DNA from: Deltaproteobacteria bacterium
Lineage (GTDB): Bacteria; Desulfobacterota; Dissulfuribacteria; Dissulfuribacterales; JALVPX01
Reading direction: 5' to 3'
Length of the DNA: 16,181 nt
NCBI GenBank assembly: GCA_027031565.1
Contig: JALVPX010000088.1
Span: 1 to 16,181 of the forward strand
Within the stretch, counting starts at the first letter, position 1; each line of letters begins with the position of its first letter. The notes beneath the pieces were generated by a model. The model did no database searches. It worked only from the letters and a program-made list of their open reading frames with translations, and was not told the DNA's origin. Positions 1 through 6,569 of the stretch are shown piece by piece. Position numbers and translations under genes: made by a program.

Positions 1-3000
1 TCATTGAACAGGGTGAGAGGCTCGATGCCGCCGAATCCCAGCTGCTGCCCAGGCAACAGGTCCACAACACCAGATTCGATTATACTTTGAAGCCTGGTAC
101 GCCATGCCGCAAGCTTCTCAGCAGGCGATTTTATGGCGCTTATGGAAGTGGAACCAGGACCCCAGCCCTGCAGCCTGACCGGCTTCCACATTATGACCAT
201 TTCTTCGTAGCGGCCAGGAGGAACCAGTATCAAGTCTCCCCGCTGGGCCAGATCAATTGTGTCTTGAATAGACCCATTAGGGGGCACATGCAGCACAGAG
301 CCCGAAACCGGGCCTACTGTTACTGTCACGCCCAGGGGTGTAACCTTTTGATTGTCACCCCTTGTGACCAGTAGCTGGCCAGTTGAGGCCCCGGCGGGAA
401 TCCTTGCGGATATGGCCCCGGGCGACCATGCCAATATCTCCAGGGCACTATTCCCAAGCATTACACTTCCGGCCTGGTTTCCAAAGGAATAGTCTCTGGT
501 TACAGTTTTCGGATTCACTCCACCTATGCCGTCGTACTGGGGATTTGGAACATCAACCATCCCCTCTGAAACAATGGTTATTGTCTGCCCTGCGGAATCC
601 ACATAGGGGCCGCCGGCTGGTCCGCTCACCGAATAGATCTTCGGGGTGCCGTCTGGAAATTCGCAATCAAGGGGGAATTGGTCTGCCCCGGCAAAGGCAG
701 CAATGGGCAGGACAGGTGTATCCAAGTAAGTCGTGGTTCCAGGCATGTACTGGAACGTGTAGCAGAACTGGCTGTACTGCCTGTTGAAAAAGGGATCTGT
801 GATGAAACTGCCCGGGTTGTTTGGATCAGGTATGGGCCCGGGATCGTTCAGGCACACCGTTATCATGTTGGGGGCAACGCCTGACGGGATGGACCTGTCC
901 ATGGTGTAAGTGGATGGAACCAAGGCGTTGTAGGTGCCGAACTCGTCGGAATACACCCTTGATATTTCCCTGCCCGTCCAATCCCGTATGGATATAGGCA
1001 GCCATGGAGGAGCATATTTCTCACCGAACTGGGGTGAGTTGGGATCAAATTCATTGGCCAGATCATCCAGGATCATTCCAACAATGTGCCCTGATATCGG
1101 CACCCTTGTAAACATGAAAAAGTCTGCGGCGGCATTGTGGCCGTCGTTCAGGATCACCCTTTTCCTGTTGCACAAAGGCCTTGTCTCGCCTGCAAAGGGA
1201 GCGGCTATTCCGGGGAACAGGCTCAGTTCCGGCGGCACCAGGTGCGGATCTCCCACGCACACCGGCAGGAAAAGGGGTTCCTCCTCATAGGTATCTCCAA
1301 AATCTACATTTTTGTCTTCCTCTTTGACTATTTCATAGGTAAGGCCGTAGGCAGAGCGTGGAGGCACTGCCTCAACAATGTACGTTCCGGGCTCAAGGCC
1401 GTCAAAGGCGTAGCCCCCGTCGAAGATGCCAGGCCTGACCTGATTGAAATTCCTCAGACCATCGTAGCACTTTCCATTCATGTAAAAGGGATCAGAGGGA
1501 TCACCAGGGCAGCCTTCGGGAAGGCTGTTGTCCCAGCTGTCGGTGGTGGTAACTTGCAAGGCGTCCCCCTGATCAAAAACGTTGTTTCCGTTTCTGTCTA
1601 TATCTTCAGGGCCCGGAAACGGAGTTCCAGGGGCATCAAAGGGATAATTGTCAACGTCTGCAAGGGTTATCAGGCCGTCTGAATTGATGTCATCCACTAT
1701 TCCGTTCGAATCGAAATCTGCATAGAGATTTACCTGGACGTTGGGTATGCCGGGTTCCCATTCTTCAGCCGCTGCAAATCTGGGATCGTCTTCTGCCCTG
1801 GTGGTGGCGTAATAAACTATACCCGATATGCCGCCATTTTCTCCGGGCATATAATCCTTCTTGCCCCACTGGATCACAGAGGTCTGCCCCAGGAAACCCT
1901 GAAAGGCCTCAGTCAAGACCACTCCGGTCTCGACCCTATATGGCAGAAACTGGCCGGGATTCTGGGGATCAGGCTGCATCTGCGGGTTGAGTAGTCCGCC
2001 AAAGGACCACGGATCAGCAGGATCAACCGGACCGCCGGCATCCACTACTATGGTCGCGCCAGTCGCCTTGAACCGGGCAAAATCCACTTCTGCAACCAGC
2101 CAATTGAAAAACGGAAACACCTCGTAAAATGGCGCAAAGCCTTTCACATTTGTGGCTCCAGACTTGTAAATGGTTCCATTTCTGAAGCGCAGGTTTATGC
2201 CGATTCCAGGCATACCCTGCTCTCCTGGGTCCATGAAACCATTTTCATTTTCATCATAGAAGACATAGTTATGAAGGCCGGTGAACCATTGAAATACAGG
2301 CACATCACCCAGGTTGATATCAGTGGTACCGGCTACGGTCACACCCAGGGATGCAAAGATGAGATCGAGGTTGTCATCCCATACTACGAGCTGATAGCTG
2401 CCTGGCGGAACGTTTGGAATGGTGAAGCTTCCGTCTGGATTGCACCTCTGGGCATATATGCCCCTGCCTGTACCCGTTGCCAGGTCATTCAGGCCGACCC
2501 AGGGAGTGGTGTGGGCAAAGGGAACCCCCTTTTCAAATGTGTAGTTCGGCGGGCGTGAAAGGTGCATATTCACCACCCTGCCTGAAATATCAGAAGTGCC
2601 GTTCAAAACGGCTGTATCATTCATGGGCCTCACAAAACCCACAAACACATGAAAACCTGGCGGGCCAAATTCAGAGAAAAATGGGGGTTCGTTGGGCTTG
2701 ACCCATGCGTCAATAACCTTTGTACCCTCGATGGTGGAGGTCTGGACCCACTGGCTCCCTGCTGGCGGAATAACCTGAATCCCATATTTCCCCGGAGAAA
2801 GGTTCTTTATTACAGCCAGGCCATCGGCGTCGGTTGTTATGGTACCGTCGCCCATCACGGCAACCGTGCCGTCGGGGTTATATTCCGTTCCCAAGGGGTT
2901 GCCGAAGGCATCTGTCATCACCTGGCCGCCTGCCTGGCCGTAAAGCCCGGCAGCATCTTCCAGCACCACGGAAAAGCCAGACAGCCCGTGCTCTTCCGGC

Positions 3001-3476
3001 AGATCAGGGGCATTGTTGATAGGGTGATTGTCTTCAAAGACAAAGATCGTGATCTGCGCCGTTGGAAGGGGCAGCTTGTTCACCACCACGGTTACCGATG
3101 CCTGCCCCGGTGCAACTGGTGCACCTCCGATGGTATATCCAGACTTTGGAAGCACTGAGACAAAATAGTGTTTTGTGCCATCCACATTGATGGATGGAGC
3201 AGTGCCTTCATCACCAGTAAGGACCGGATACATGTAGCTCCGGTGGAAATTGAGTGCCAAGGTCTCAGATCCAGGAGAACCCGGGGTGGGATGAATGGTT
3301 GAATCTTCCTCTACGAGCCAGTGATAGCCTGGTACCGACTCTCCATTTGGCCCTACCACATTGAGTGTAAATGCGGAACTGACTGCCGGTATGGAAGCAA
3401 TCAGGCCCGATATCAGCCAGATAGCCAGCAGCCATATATTTCTTCTGTATCTTATGAAAACGGCCTTTTCTGTCAT
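1..3476 (-). CDS. Very large secreted multidomain surface protein (SdrD B-like, IPT/TIG and beta-helix domains), 3' end outside window
   Basis: The frame is open without a stop from the ATG at 3476 down to base 1, giving at least 1158 residues; the C-terminus lies outside the window. A GGGAG ribosome-binding site lies 8 bases upstream. Residues 1-35 are a signal peptide: Arg-rich start, hydrophobic stretch, AVSSA cleavage-like end. The body is beta-rich. An SdrD B-like module at about 398-460 contains YDENENGFMDPGE. A second, at about 547-700, contains a dockerin-type calcium loop (DINSDGLITLAD, about 591) and DRNGNNVFDQGD. A carboxypeptidase-regulatory-like segment follows near 791. An IPT/TIG-like domain at about 990-1055 has FGNQAG, a WSPG turn and GASTGQLLVT. 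From about 1060, VPPNGSIQDTIDLAQ and LILVPPGRYEE mark the start of a right-handed beta-helix (pectate-lyase-like or NosD-like). The likely role is a surface or extracellular structural protein; any enzymatic activity is unknown. It sits 59 bases downstream of the small 3536-3730 gene, probably in one operon. Confidence 0.85.
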   Translation of the reverse strand, partial: MTEKAVFIRYRRNIWLLAIWLISGLIASIPAVSSAFTLNVVGPNGESVPGYHWLVEEDSTIHPTPGSPGSETLALNFHRSYMYPVLTGDEGTAPSINVDGTKHYFVSVLPKSGYTIGGAPVAPGQASVTVVVNKLPLPTAQITIFVFEDNHPINNAPDLPEEHGLSGFSVVLEDAAGLYGQAGGQVMTDAFGNPLGTEYNPDGTVAVMGDGTITTDADGLAVIKNLSPGKYGIQVIPPAGSQWVQTSTIEGTKVIDAWVKPNEPPFFSEFGPPGFHVFVGFVRPMNDTAVLNGTSDISGRVVNMHLSRPPNYTFEKGVPFAHTTPWVGLNDLATGTGRGIYAQRCNPDGSFTIPNVPPGSYQLVVWDDNLDLIFASLGVTVAGTTDINLGDVPVFQWFTGLHNYVFYDENENGFMDPGEQGMPGIGINLRFRNGTIYKSGATNVKGFAPFYEVFPFFNWLVAEVDFARFKATGATIVVDAGGPVDPADPWSFGGLLNPQMQPDPQNPGQFLPYRVETGVVLTEAFQGFLGQTSVIQWGKKDYMPGENGGISGIVYYATTRAEDDPRFAAAEEWEPGIPNVQVNLYADFDSNGIVDDINSDGLITLADVDNYPFDAPGTPFPGPEDIDRNGNNVFDQGDALQVTTTDSWDNSLPEGCPGDPSDPFYMNGKCYDGLRNFNQVRPGIFDGGYAFDGLEPGTYIVEAVPPRSAYGLTYEIVKEEDKNVDFGDTYEEEPLFLPVCVGDPHLVPPELSLFPGIAAPFAGETRPLCNRKRVILNDGHNAAADFFMFTRVPISGHIVGMILDDLANEFDPNSPQFGEKYAPPWLPISIRDWTGREISRVYSDEFGTYNALVPSTYTMDRSIPSGVAPNMITVCLNDPGPIPDPNNPGSFITDPFFNRQYSQFCYTFQYMPGTTTYLDTPVLPIAAFAGADQFPLDCEFPDGTPKIYSVSGPAGGPYVDSAGQTITIVSEGMVDVPNPQYDGIGGVNPKTVTRDYSFGNQAGSVMLGNSALEILAWSPGAISARIPAGASTGQLLVTRGDNQKVTPLGVTVTVGPVSGSVLHVPPNGSIQDTIDLAQRGDLILVPPGRYEEMVIMWKPVRLQGWGPGSTSISAIKSPAEKLAAWRTRLQSIIESGVVDLLPGQQLGFGGIEPLTLFN

Positions 3477-3535
3477 TGGTTTTACTCCCTTTCCGCAAAA
3501 GTGATCATTTACCACAGCCAGACCTTTTGGGTTCC
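3477..3535 (-). other. Intergenic spacer between the small protein and the large surface protein
   Basis: These 59 bases hold the GGGAG ribosome-binding site (3485-3489) of the large surface-protein gene. I see no hairpin followed by a T-run and no promoter, so read-through from the small upstream gene is the simplest model. Confidence 0.5.
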
Positions 3536-3730
3536 TTATTCTTTTGGGATCAAGTCCTGCAGCACCGAAGAGGCCTCCGCTTCGAATTTGAAGGAAGAGT
3601 CCAGGATCATTCCAAAAAGGAGCTGACATTTTTCATGGCTGCACTGTGACCTTGCTTCATCTGACAGCCTTTCTAGTTCCTGAAAAAGTTCAATAGCTTC
3701 AGCCAAATACTTGGTACACGATTGGGACAT
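3536..3730 (-). CDS. Small Cys-containing helical protein, unknown function
   Basis: This is a 64-residue protein starting MSQSCTKYLAEAIELF. I chose the ATG at 3730 because an AGGTGGGGG Shine-Dalgarno lies just upstream; an in-frame GTG at 3745 would fall inside or before that site and roughly at the predicted transcription start. It is acidic and predicted largely helical, with no signal peptide or membrane segment, so it is probably cytoplasmic. Its three cysteines are C5, C30 and C35; the last two form C-S-H-E-K-C, which together with the His could bind metal or be redox-active. It is the first gene after a sigma-54 core promoter and directly precedes the giant secreted protein. I do not recognise a family. 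It could be a small regulator or assembly factor for its neighbour, but that is inference. Confidence 0.6.
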   Translation of the reverse strand: MSQSCTKYLAEAIELFQELERLSDEARSQCSHEKCQLLFGMILDSSFKFEAEASSVLQDLIPKE

Positions 3731-3755
3731 GGTTTTTACCCCCACCTATACATAA

Positions 3756-3771
3756 GGCAACGTTTATGCCG
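3756..3771 (-). promoter_or_regulatory. Predicted sigma-54 (-24/-12) promoter of the small-protein and giant surface-protein operon
   Basis: Read on the minus strand the sequence is cGGCATAaacgTTGCc. The GG is at 3770-3769 and the GC at 3758-3757, with the obligatory 10 bases between them. It fits the known consensus TGGCACG-N4-TTGCW at GGCA and TTGC. It is identical in GGCATA-N4-TTGC to the promoter at 5620-5636. Predicted transcription start is about 3745, leaving a short leader of about 15 bases before the ATG at 3730. Confidence 0.6.
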
Positions 3772-4062
3772 GCTGAGGCAAAATGTGTAAAAATGGAGCC
3801 TAACCAAGTGAAAACACGATGAAAAATCCATAAGAATATGATATTCCCGGGAAGATAAGCAAAAAGGGGAATAAACGGCCTGAACAATCAGCTTATGGCA
3901 CACATGAGACACAAAATTGAAAGTTGCGACATCAATAGAAAAATTGCTAACTATATGAATCAAAAAGATTATTTACCGTTTCGTTACCCAAATGTTTCGA
4001 AAAGGAGCGTGCCTGAAACACCATGGGACAGTGTTACACAACAGGACACTATTTAAGATTAA
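3772..4062. promoter_or_regulatory. AT-rich intergenic region upstream of the sigma-54 promoter
   Basis: No credible gene lies here; short open frames lack ribosome-binding sites and coding character. Visible elements are an AATGGA half-site at 3792-3797 with an inverted TCCAT at 3827-3831, a perfect 10-base palindrome TTCCCGGGAA at 3844-3853, and GTGTTACAC, nearly palindromic, at 4031-4039. Any of these could be activator-binding sites for the promoter at 3756-3771, but none is proven. The 3' end of the activator gene borders the region, with no obvious rho-independent terminator after it. Confidence 0.4.
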
Positions 4063-4075
4063 CTATTTAAGATTC
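4048..4075. repeat. Tandem 14-base duplication at the 3' end of the sigma-54 activator gene
   Basis: ACTATTTAAGATT occurs at 4048-4060 and again at 4062-4074, with a 14-base period. The right copy contains the activator's TAG stop and its last codons; the left copy lies just beyond the stop. It looks like a small slippage duplication. A regulatory role is not supported. Confidence 0.8.
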
Positions 4076-5445
4076 TTAAGGAAACGATATAGCGTTGACC
4101 GTGCCACACCAAGCTCTCTGGCTGCCTGCTGCTTGTTGCCTTTGGCCTTCTCCAAGGCCTGGAGGACCTTTTTTTTCGTAAGCTTTTTGGTGCGGCTATA
4201 GGAAGTGTAAGAAGATTCGCTCTGCTTGGTTATGTAAGAGGGCAAGTGTTCCTTTTTAATGATTTTACCCTTTGATTTCATGAGGGAAAACTGGATCACA
4301 TTCTGGAGCTCCCTTACATTTCCCCGCCATGAATGGCCTTTCAATATTTCCATGGCGCCTTTTGAGATTTTTGGAACCTGGCCATCCTCTGCCTTAGCAA
4401 AGTAATCTACAAAATATTTCGCCAAGAGGGGGATGTCGCTTTTCCTTTCACGCAATGAAGGCAGCATTACCGGGGCAACACACAACCTGTAATAGAGATC
4501 CAGGCGGAATCTGCCAGCTTCCACCTCATCTTGCAGATCCTTGTTGGTTGCGCTTATGACCCGTACATCCACCCTCGTTGTCTCCGTGCTGCCCAGCCGC
4601 TCAAAACTGCCTTCCTGGAGCACCCTAAGGAGCTTTGCCTGTATGTTGAAATCTAGGTCGCCAATCTCATCCAGAAAGATCGTGCCGCCATCGGCGAGCT
4701 CAAACCTGCCCTTCTTGTCCTTCAAGGCCCCGGTAAATGCCCCCTTCACGTGGCCGAACAGCTCGCTTTCAAGCAGTCCGTGGGGTATTGCAGCGCAGTT
4801 GACAGGAACAAACATCTGATTGGCCCGCCTGCTTTCCTGGTGAATGGCCAGGGCGACTAGCTCTTTTCCCGTCCCGCTTTCACCCTGGATAACCACTGGA
4901 AAATCATACTGGGCCACCTCCTTTATCAACTCCTTGAGGTCGATGATCGTTTGGTGTTTCCCAATTATGGAGTCTATGCCGGCAAAATGCTCTAAATTTT
5001 GCTTTAAAGCCTTTAATTTTGTGAAATTCTGCAATAAAACGACTGCATACCGCTCACCTGCAAAGGAAAATGGCACGGCCTTCAACTGAAAAGAGATGTG
5101 GTGGGTCACGTTTTTTACGGAAACGACTATGGCTGCATTGCCCTGGTATGGCTTATTGTAAGTTATTGCATACAGCGCTGCTTTTCTTATTTCACACTCT
5201 TGACACTCATTTTCCAGACAGCACTTTTCAAGGGCAACGCGGCCTTTCAAGTGCACGCACCCAAGCAGCTCACCTATTTTCTTACCCAGCAGAGACCTGC
5301 TGGATATACCCAAGGTCCTCTCGAACACGCTGTTTAAGGCAAGGATGTTCCGTTCCTTGTCAACCAGCACTATGCCGCAGGACACGTTGTTGAATACGGC
5401 CTGCAGGAGCGGATTGTCTTTTATTTGGTGGAGGACTTGATTCAT
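4063..5445 (-). CDS. Orphan sigma-54-dependent transcriptional activator (PAS, AAA+, Fis-type HTH)
   Basis: This 460-residue bacterial enhancer-binding protein remodels RNA polymerase-sigma-54 with ATP. The N-terminal PAS sensor (about 12-145) carries a cluster C63, H65, C75, C76, C81, C84 that could hold a metal, Fe-S or haem centre or act as a redox switch. The AAA+ domain (about 160-400) has Walker A GESGTGKE (188-195), the sigma-54-contacting GAFTGA loop (235-240), Walker B GGTIFLDE (253-260) and FRLDLYYRL near 313-321. A Fis-type helix-turn-helix occupies about 423-460 (GNKQQAARELGVARSTLYRF). There is no receiver domain, so it senses a signal itself instead of receiving phosphate from a kinase. 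The ATG at 5445 gives the full PAS domain; no clear Shine-Dalgarno precedes it. It lies between two operons that each start with a sigma-54 promoter, so it is their probable activator. Confidence 0.93.
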   Translation of the reverse strand: MNQVLHQIKDNPLLQAVFNNVSCGIVLVDKERNILALNSVFERTLGISSRSLLGKKIGELLGCVHLKGRVALEKCCLENECQECEIRKAALYAITYNKPYQGNAAIVVSVKNVTHHISFQLKAVPFSFAGERYAVVLLQNFTKLKALKQNLEHFAGIDSIIGKHQTIIDLKELIKEVAQYDFPVVIQGESGTGKELVALAIHQESRRANQMFVPVNCAAIPHGLLESELFGHVKGAFTGALKDKKGRFELADGGTIFLDEIGDLDFNIQAKLLRVLQEGSFERLGSTETTRVDVRVISATNKDLQDEVEAGRFRLDLYYRLCVAPVMLPSLRERKSDIPLLAKYFVDYFAKAEDGQVPKISKGAMEILKGHSWRGNVRELQNVIQFSLMKSKGKIIKKEHLPSYITKQSESSYTSYSRTKKLTKKKVLQALEKAKGNKQQAARELGVARSTLYRFLKNLK

Positions 5446-5487
5446 AAGCTATTTACGCTTTTTCAAGAAAAATGATCTTCTTGTATT

Positions 5488-5511
5488 TTTATCGCAATTT
5501 CTGCTGATAAA
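5488..5511. promoter_or_regulatory. Inverted repeat TTTATC-N12-GATAAA, candidate upstream activator site
   Basis: The two 6-base arms at 5488-5493 and 5506-5511 are perfectly complementary with a 12-base spacer. The centre is about 147 bases upstream of the predicted sigma-54 start near 5647, within the usual range for enhancer-binding proteins. The AT-rich context makes chance plausible. Confidence 0.35.
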
Positions 5512-5530
5512 GATGATACTTTTGCCAAAA

Positions 5531-5556
5531 AAATGGAATTTTTTGTCAATCCATTT
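5531..5556. promoter_or_regulatory. Inverted repeat AAATGGA-N12-TCCATTT, candidate upstream activator site
   Basis: The two 7-base arms at 5531-5537 and 5550-5556 are perfect, with a 12-base spacer as in the neighbouring dyad. Its centre is 44 bases, about four helical turns, from that dyad and about 104 bases upstream of the predicted start. The AATGGA/TCCAT half-sites recur, with different spacing, upstream of the minus-strand sigma-54 promoter. Confidence 0.45.
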
Positions 5557-5619
5557 ATAAAAGCACCATGCAAGGAACCAGTTATGCCTTTTCAAAAAAC
5601 GATATCTGATCCAAATAAT

Positions 5620-5636
5620 TAGGCATACTTTTTGCT
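5620..5636 (+). promoter_or_regulatory. Predicted sigma-54 (-24/-12) promoter of the cohesin/dockerin and PEP-CTERM operon
   Basis: The sequence taGGCATActttTTGCt has GG at 5622-5623 and GC at 5634-5635, exactly 10 bases apart, in line with the consensus TGGCACG-N4-TTGCW. Transcription would start near 5647, giving a leader of about 100 bases. It shares GGCATA-N4-TTGC with the promoter at 3756-3771. Confidence 0.68.
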
Positions 5637-5696
5637 TTAATTAGTCTAAAAATAATTTGATTTTTTTCAACTCTTGCGTAAAATTGAATATTACAC

Positions 5697-5754
5697 AAAG
5701 GAGGAAAAAACAAATTAACCAAAGTTTACAATCAGAAGGAGGAAAATAATGTGA
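5697..5754 (+). promoter_or_regulatory. Leader with two Shine-Dalgarno sites and an ATG-TGA/GTG overlapping start
   Basis: A strong AAAGGAGG (5697-5704) is followed by no ATG, GTG or TTG at proper spacing; only an ATT sits there. A second AAGGAGG (5736-5742) serves the GTG at 5751. An ATG at 5749 overlaps that GTG but is closed at once by TGA (5752-5754). The GTG frame gives an intact signal peptide, so GTG is the start. The upstream site could be a standby site or drive a tiny ATT-initiated leader peptide. Confidence 0.55.
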
Positions 5755-6530
5755 GAACTTTCAAACTCGATTCAATAGTTGTGATCACTGCGTGTATATT
5801 ATTTCTGGGTGTGTCTGTCGTACATGCCCTTACTGTGTCAATAGAACCCAATAAGGCACAGCGTGAGATAGGGGGGAAAATCAGGGTTCATATATATGCC
5901 AACGACGCTGACAGCCTGATAAGTATGGGTGTAAAAGTCACCTTTGATCCCACGGTGTTAGAAGTGGTGGAGGCCTCTAAATATGAGGATCTTGACAACG
6001 GGTGGCTGATGGACGCTGACGGCAGCGCAAGCACTACTGATGATCAGCACAATGATCCTGCGGTAGAGATCGACAATTCCACCGGAACCGTAATCATGAT
6101 CGGAGGTCATTTGAAAGGCACTTCCACAGTTGGCCTGAGTGGCAAAGTTCTTTTGGGTTGGATCGTATTCCAGGCAAAAGCAAACGGAAATAGTGACATA
6201 CAAGTTGACCTTGGGAAATACCATCCGGAACATCCGGCAAAAACCTTTGACAATTTTGTGAAAAGGGATGGCACAGTAGATGAGCCAACCAATGTCCCAG
6301 GGAACCTGGGAGTTATCTGTGTTATGGAAGGAGCGTGCAAAGGCGATACAAACGGGAACGGCACGGTAGGATTTGATGATTATGCCAAGTTCAATGCTGC
6401 ATGGAACTCAAGTTTTGGTGACCCAAATTATGATCCAGCTTGTGACGTAGATGGCGACGGATCCATTTTTTACTCAGATTTTGCAGCCTTTAACAGTGAC
6501 TGGGGTAAGGTTTGTCCAGCTTGCCCTTGA
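5751..6530 (+). CDS. Secreted cohesin-like and dockerin type I protein
   Basis: This 259-residue protein has a signal peptide at 1-26 (MRTFKLDSIVVITACILFLG, ending in VHA). Residues about 28-165 form a cohesin-like beta-sandwich: VSIEPNKAQREIGGKIRVHI, then MGVKVTFDPTVLEVVEA, the hallmark strand pattern of cohesins. A dockerin type I module closes the protein, with two complete calcium loops, DTNGNGTVGFDD (199-210) and DVDGDGSIFYSD (232-243), each followed by a helix (YAKFNAAW, FAAFNSDW). Cysteines at 190, 196, 231, 255 and 258 may form disulfides in the periplasm or outside. It has no C-terminal sorting tail, so it is released unless its dockerin binds a cohesin. It is the first gene after the sigma-54 promoter and 39 bases before the next. 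The start is GTG with a good ribosome-binding site. A cohesin and a dockerin on one small polypeptide could allow chaining. Confidence 0.88.
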   Translation: MRTFKLDSIVVITACILFLGVSVVHALTVSIEPNKAQREIGGKIRVHIYANDADSLISMGVKVTFDPTVLEVVEASKYEDLDNGWLMDADGSASTTDDQHNDPAVEIDNSTGTVIMIGGHLKGTSTVGLSGKVLLGWIVFQAKANGNSDIQVDLGKYHPEHPAKTFDNFVKRDGTVDEPTNVPGNLGVICVMEGACKGDTNGNGTVGFDDYAKFNAAWNSSFGDPNYDPACDVDGDGSIFYSDFAAFNSDWGKVCPACP

Positions 6531-6569
6531 AATCAGCATAACAAAAATTGAAAAATGGAGGAGAATTAA

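Larger units (their letters stand above)
5446..5619. promoter_or_regulatory. AT-rich regulatory region between the activator and the plus-strand surface operon
   Basis: No gene is visible. The stretch must contain the activator gene's own promoter, but I found no convincing -35/-10 pair: a minus-strand TTGACA near 5543-5548 has its best TATCAT partner 25 bases away, which is too far. Two inverted repeats, listed separately, lie upstream of the plus-strand sigma-54 promoter. Confidence 0.5.

Noticed and set aside
87..3158. Several plus-strand open frames of 60-180 codons across the left end
   Set aside because: They lie antisense to the continuous minus-strand gene 1-3476, which has a signal peptide and recognisable domains; the plus frames are Arg/Pro/Cys-rich with no motifs or ribosome-binding sites.
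3731..3745. GTG at 3745 as start of the small Cys protein
   Set aside because: It overlaps the Shine-Dalgarno that serves the ATG at 3730 and lies at the predicted transcription start.
3736..3963. Short minus-strand frames in the region upstream of the small Cys gene
   Set aside because: Their composition looks non-coding, they have no ribosome-binding sites, and they cover the predicted sigma-54 promoter.
5519..5555. Minus-strand TTGACA as a sigma-70 -35 box for the activator gene
   Set aside because: The nearest TATCAT lies 25 bases away instead of about 17, and no other -10 is present at the right distance.
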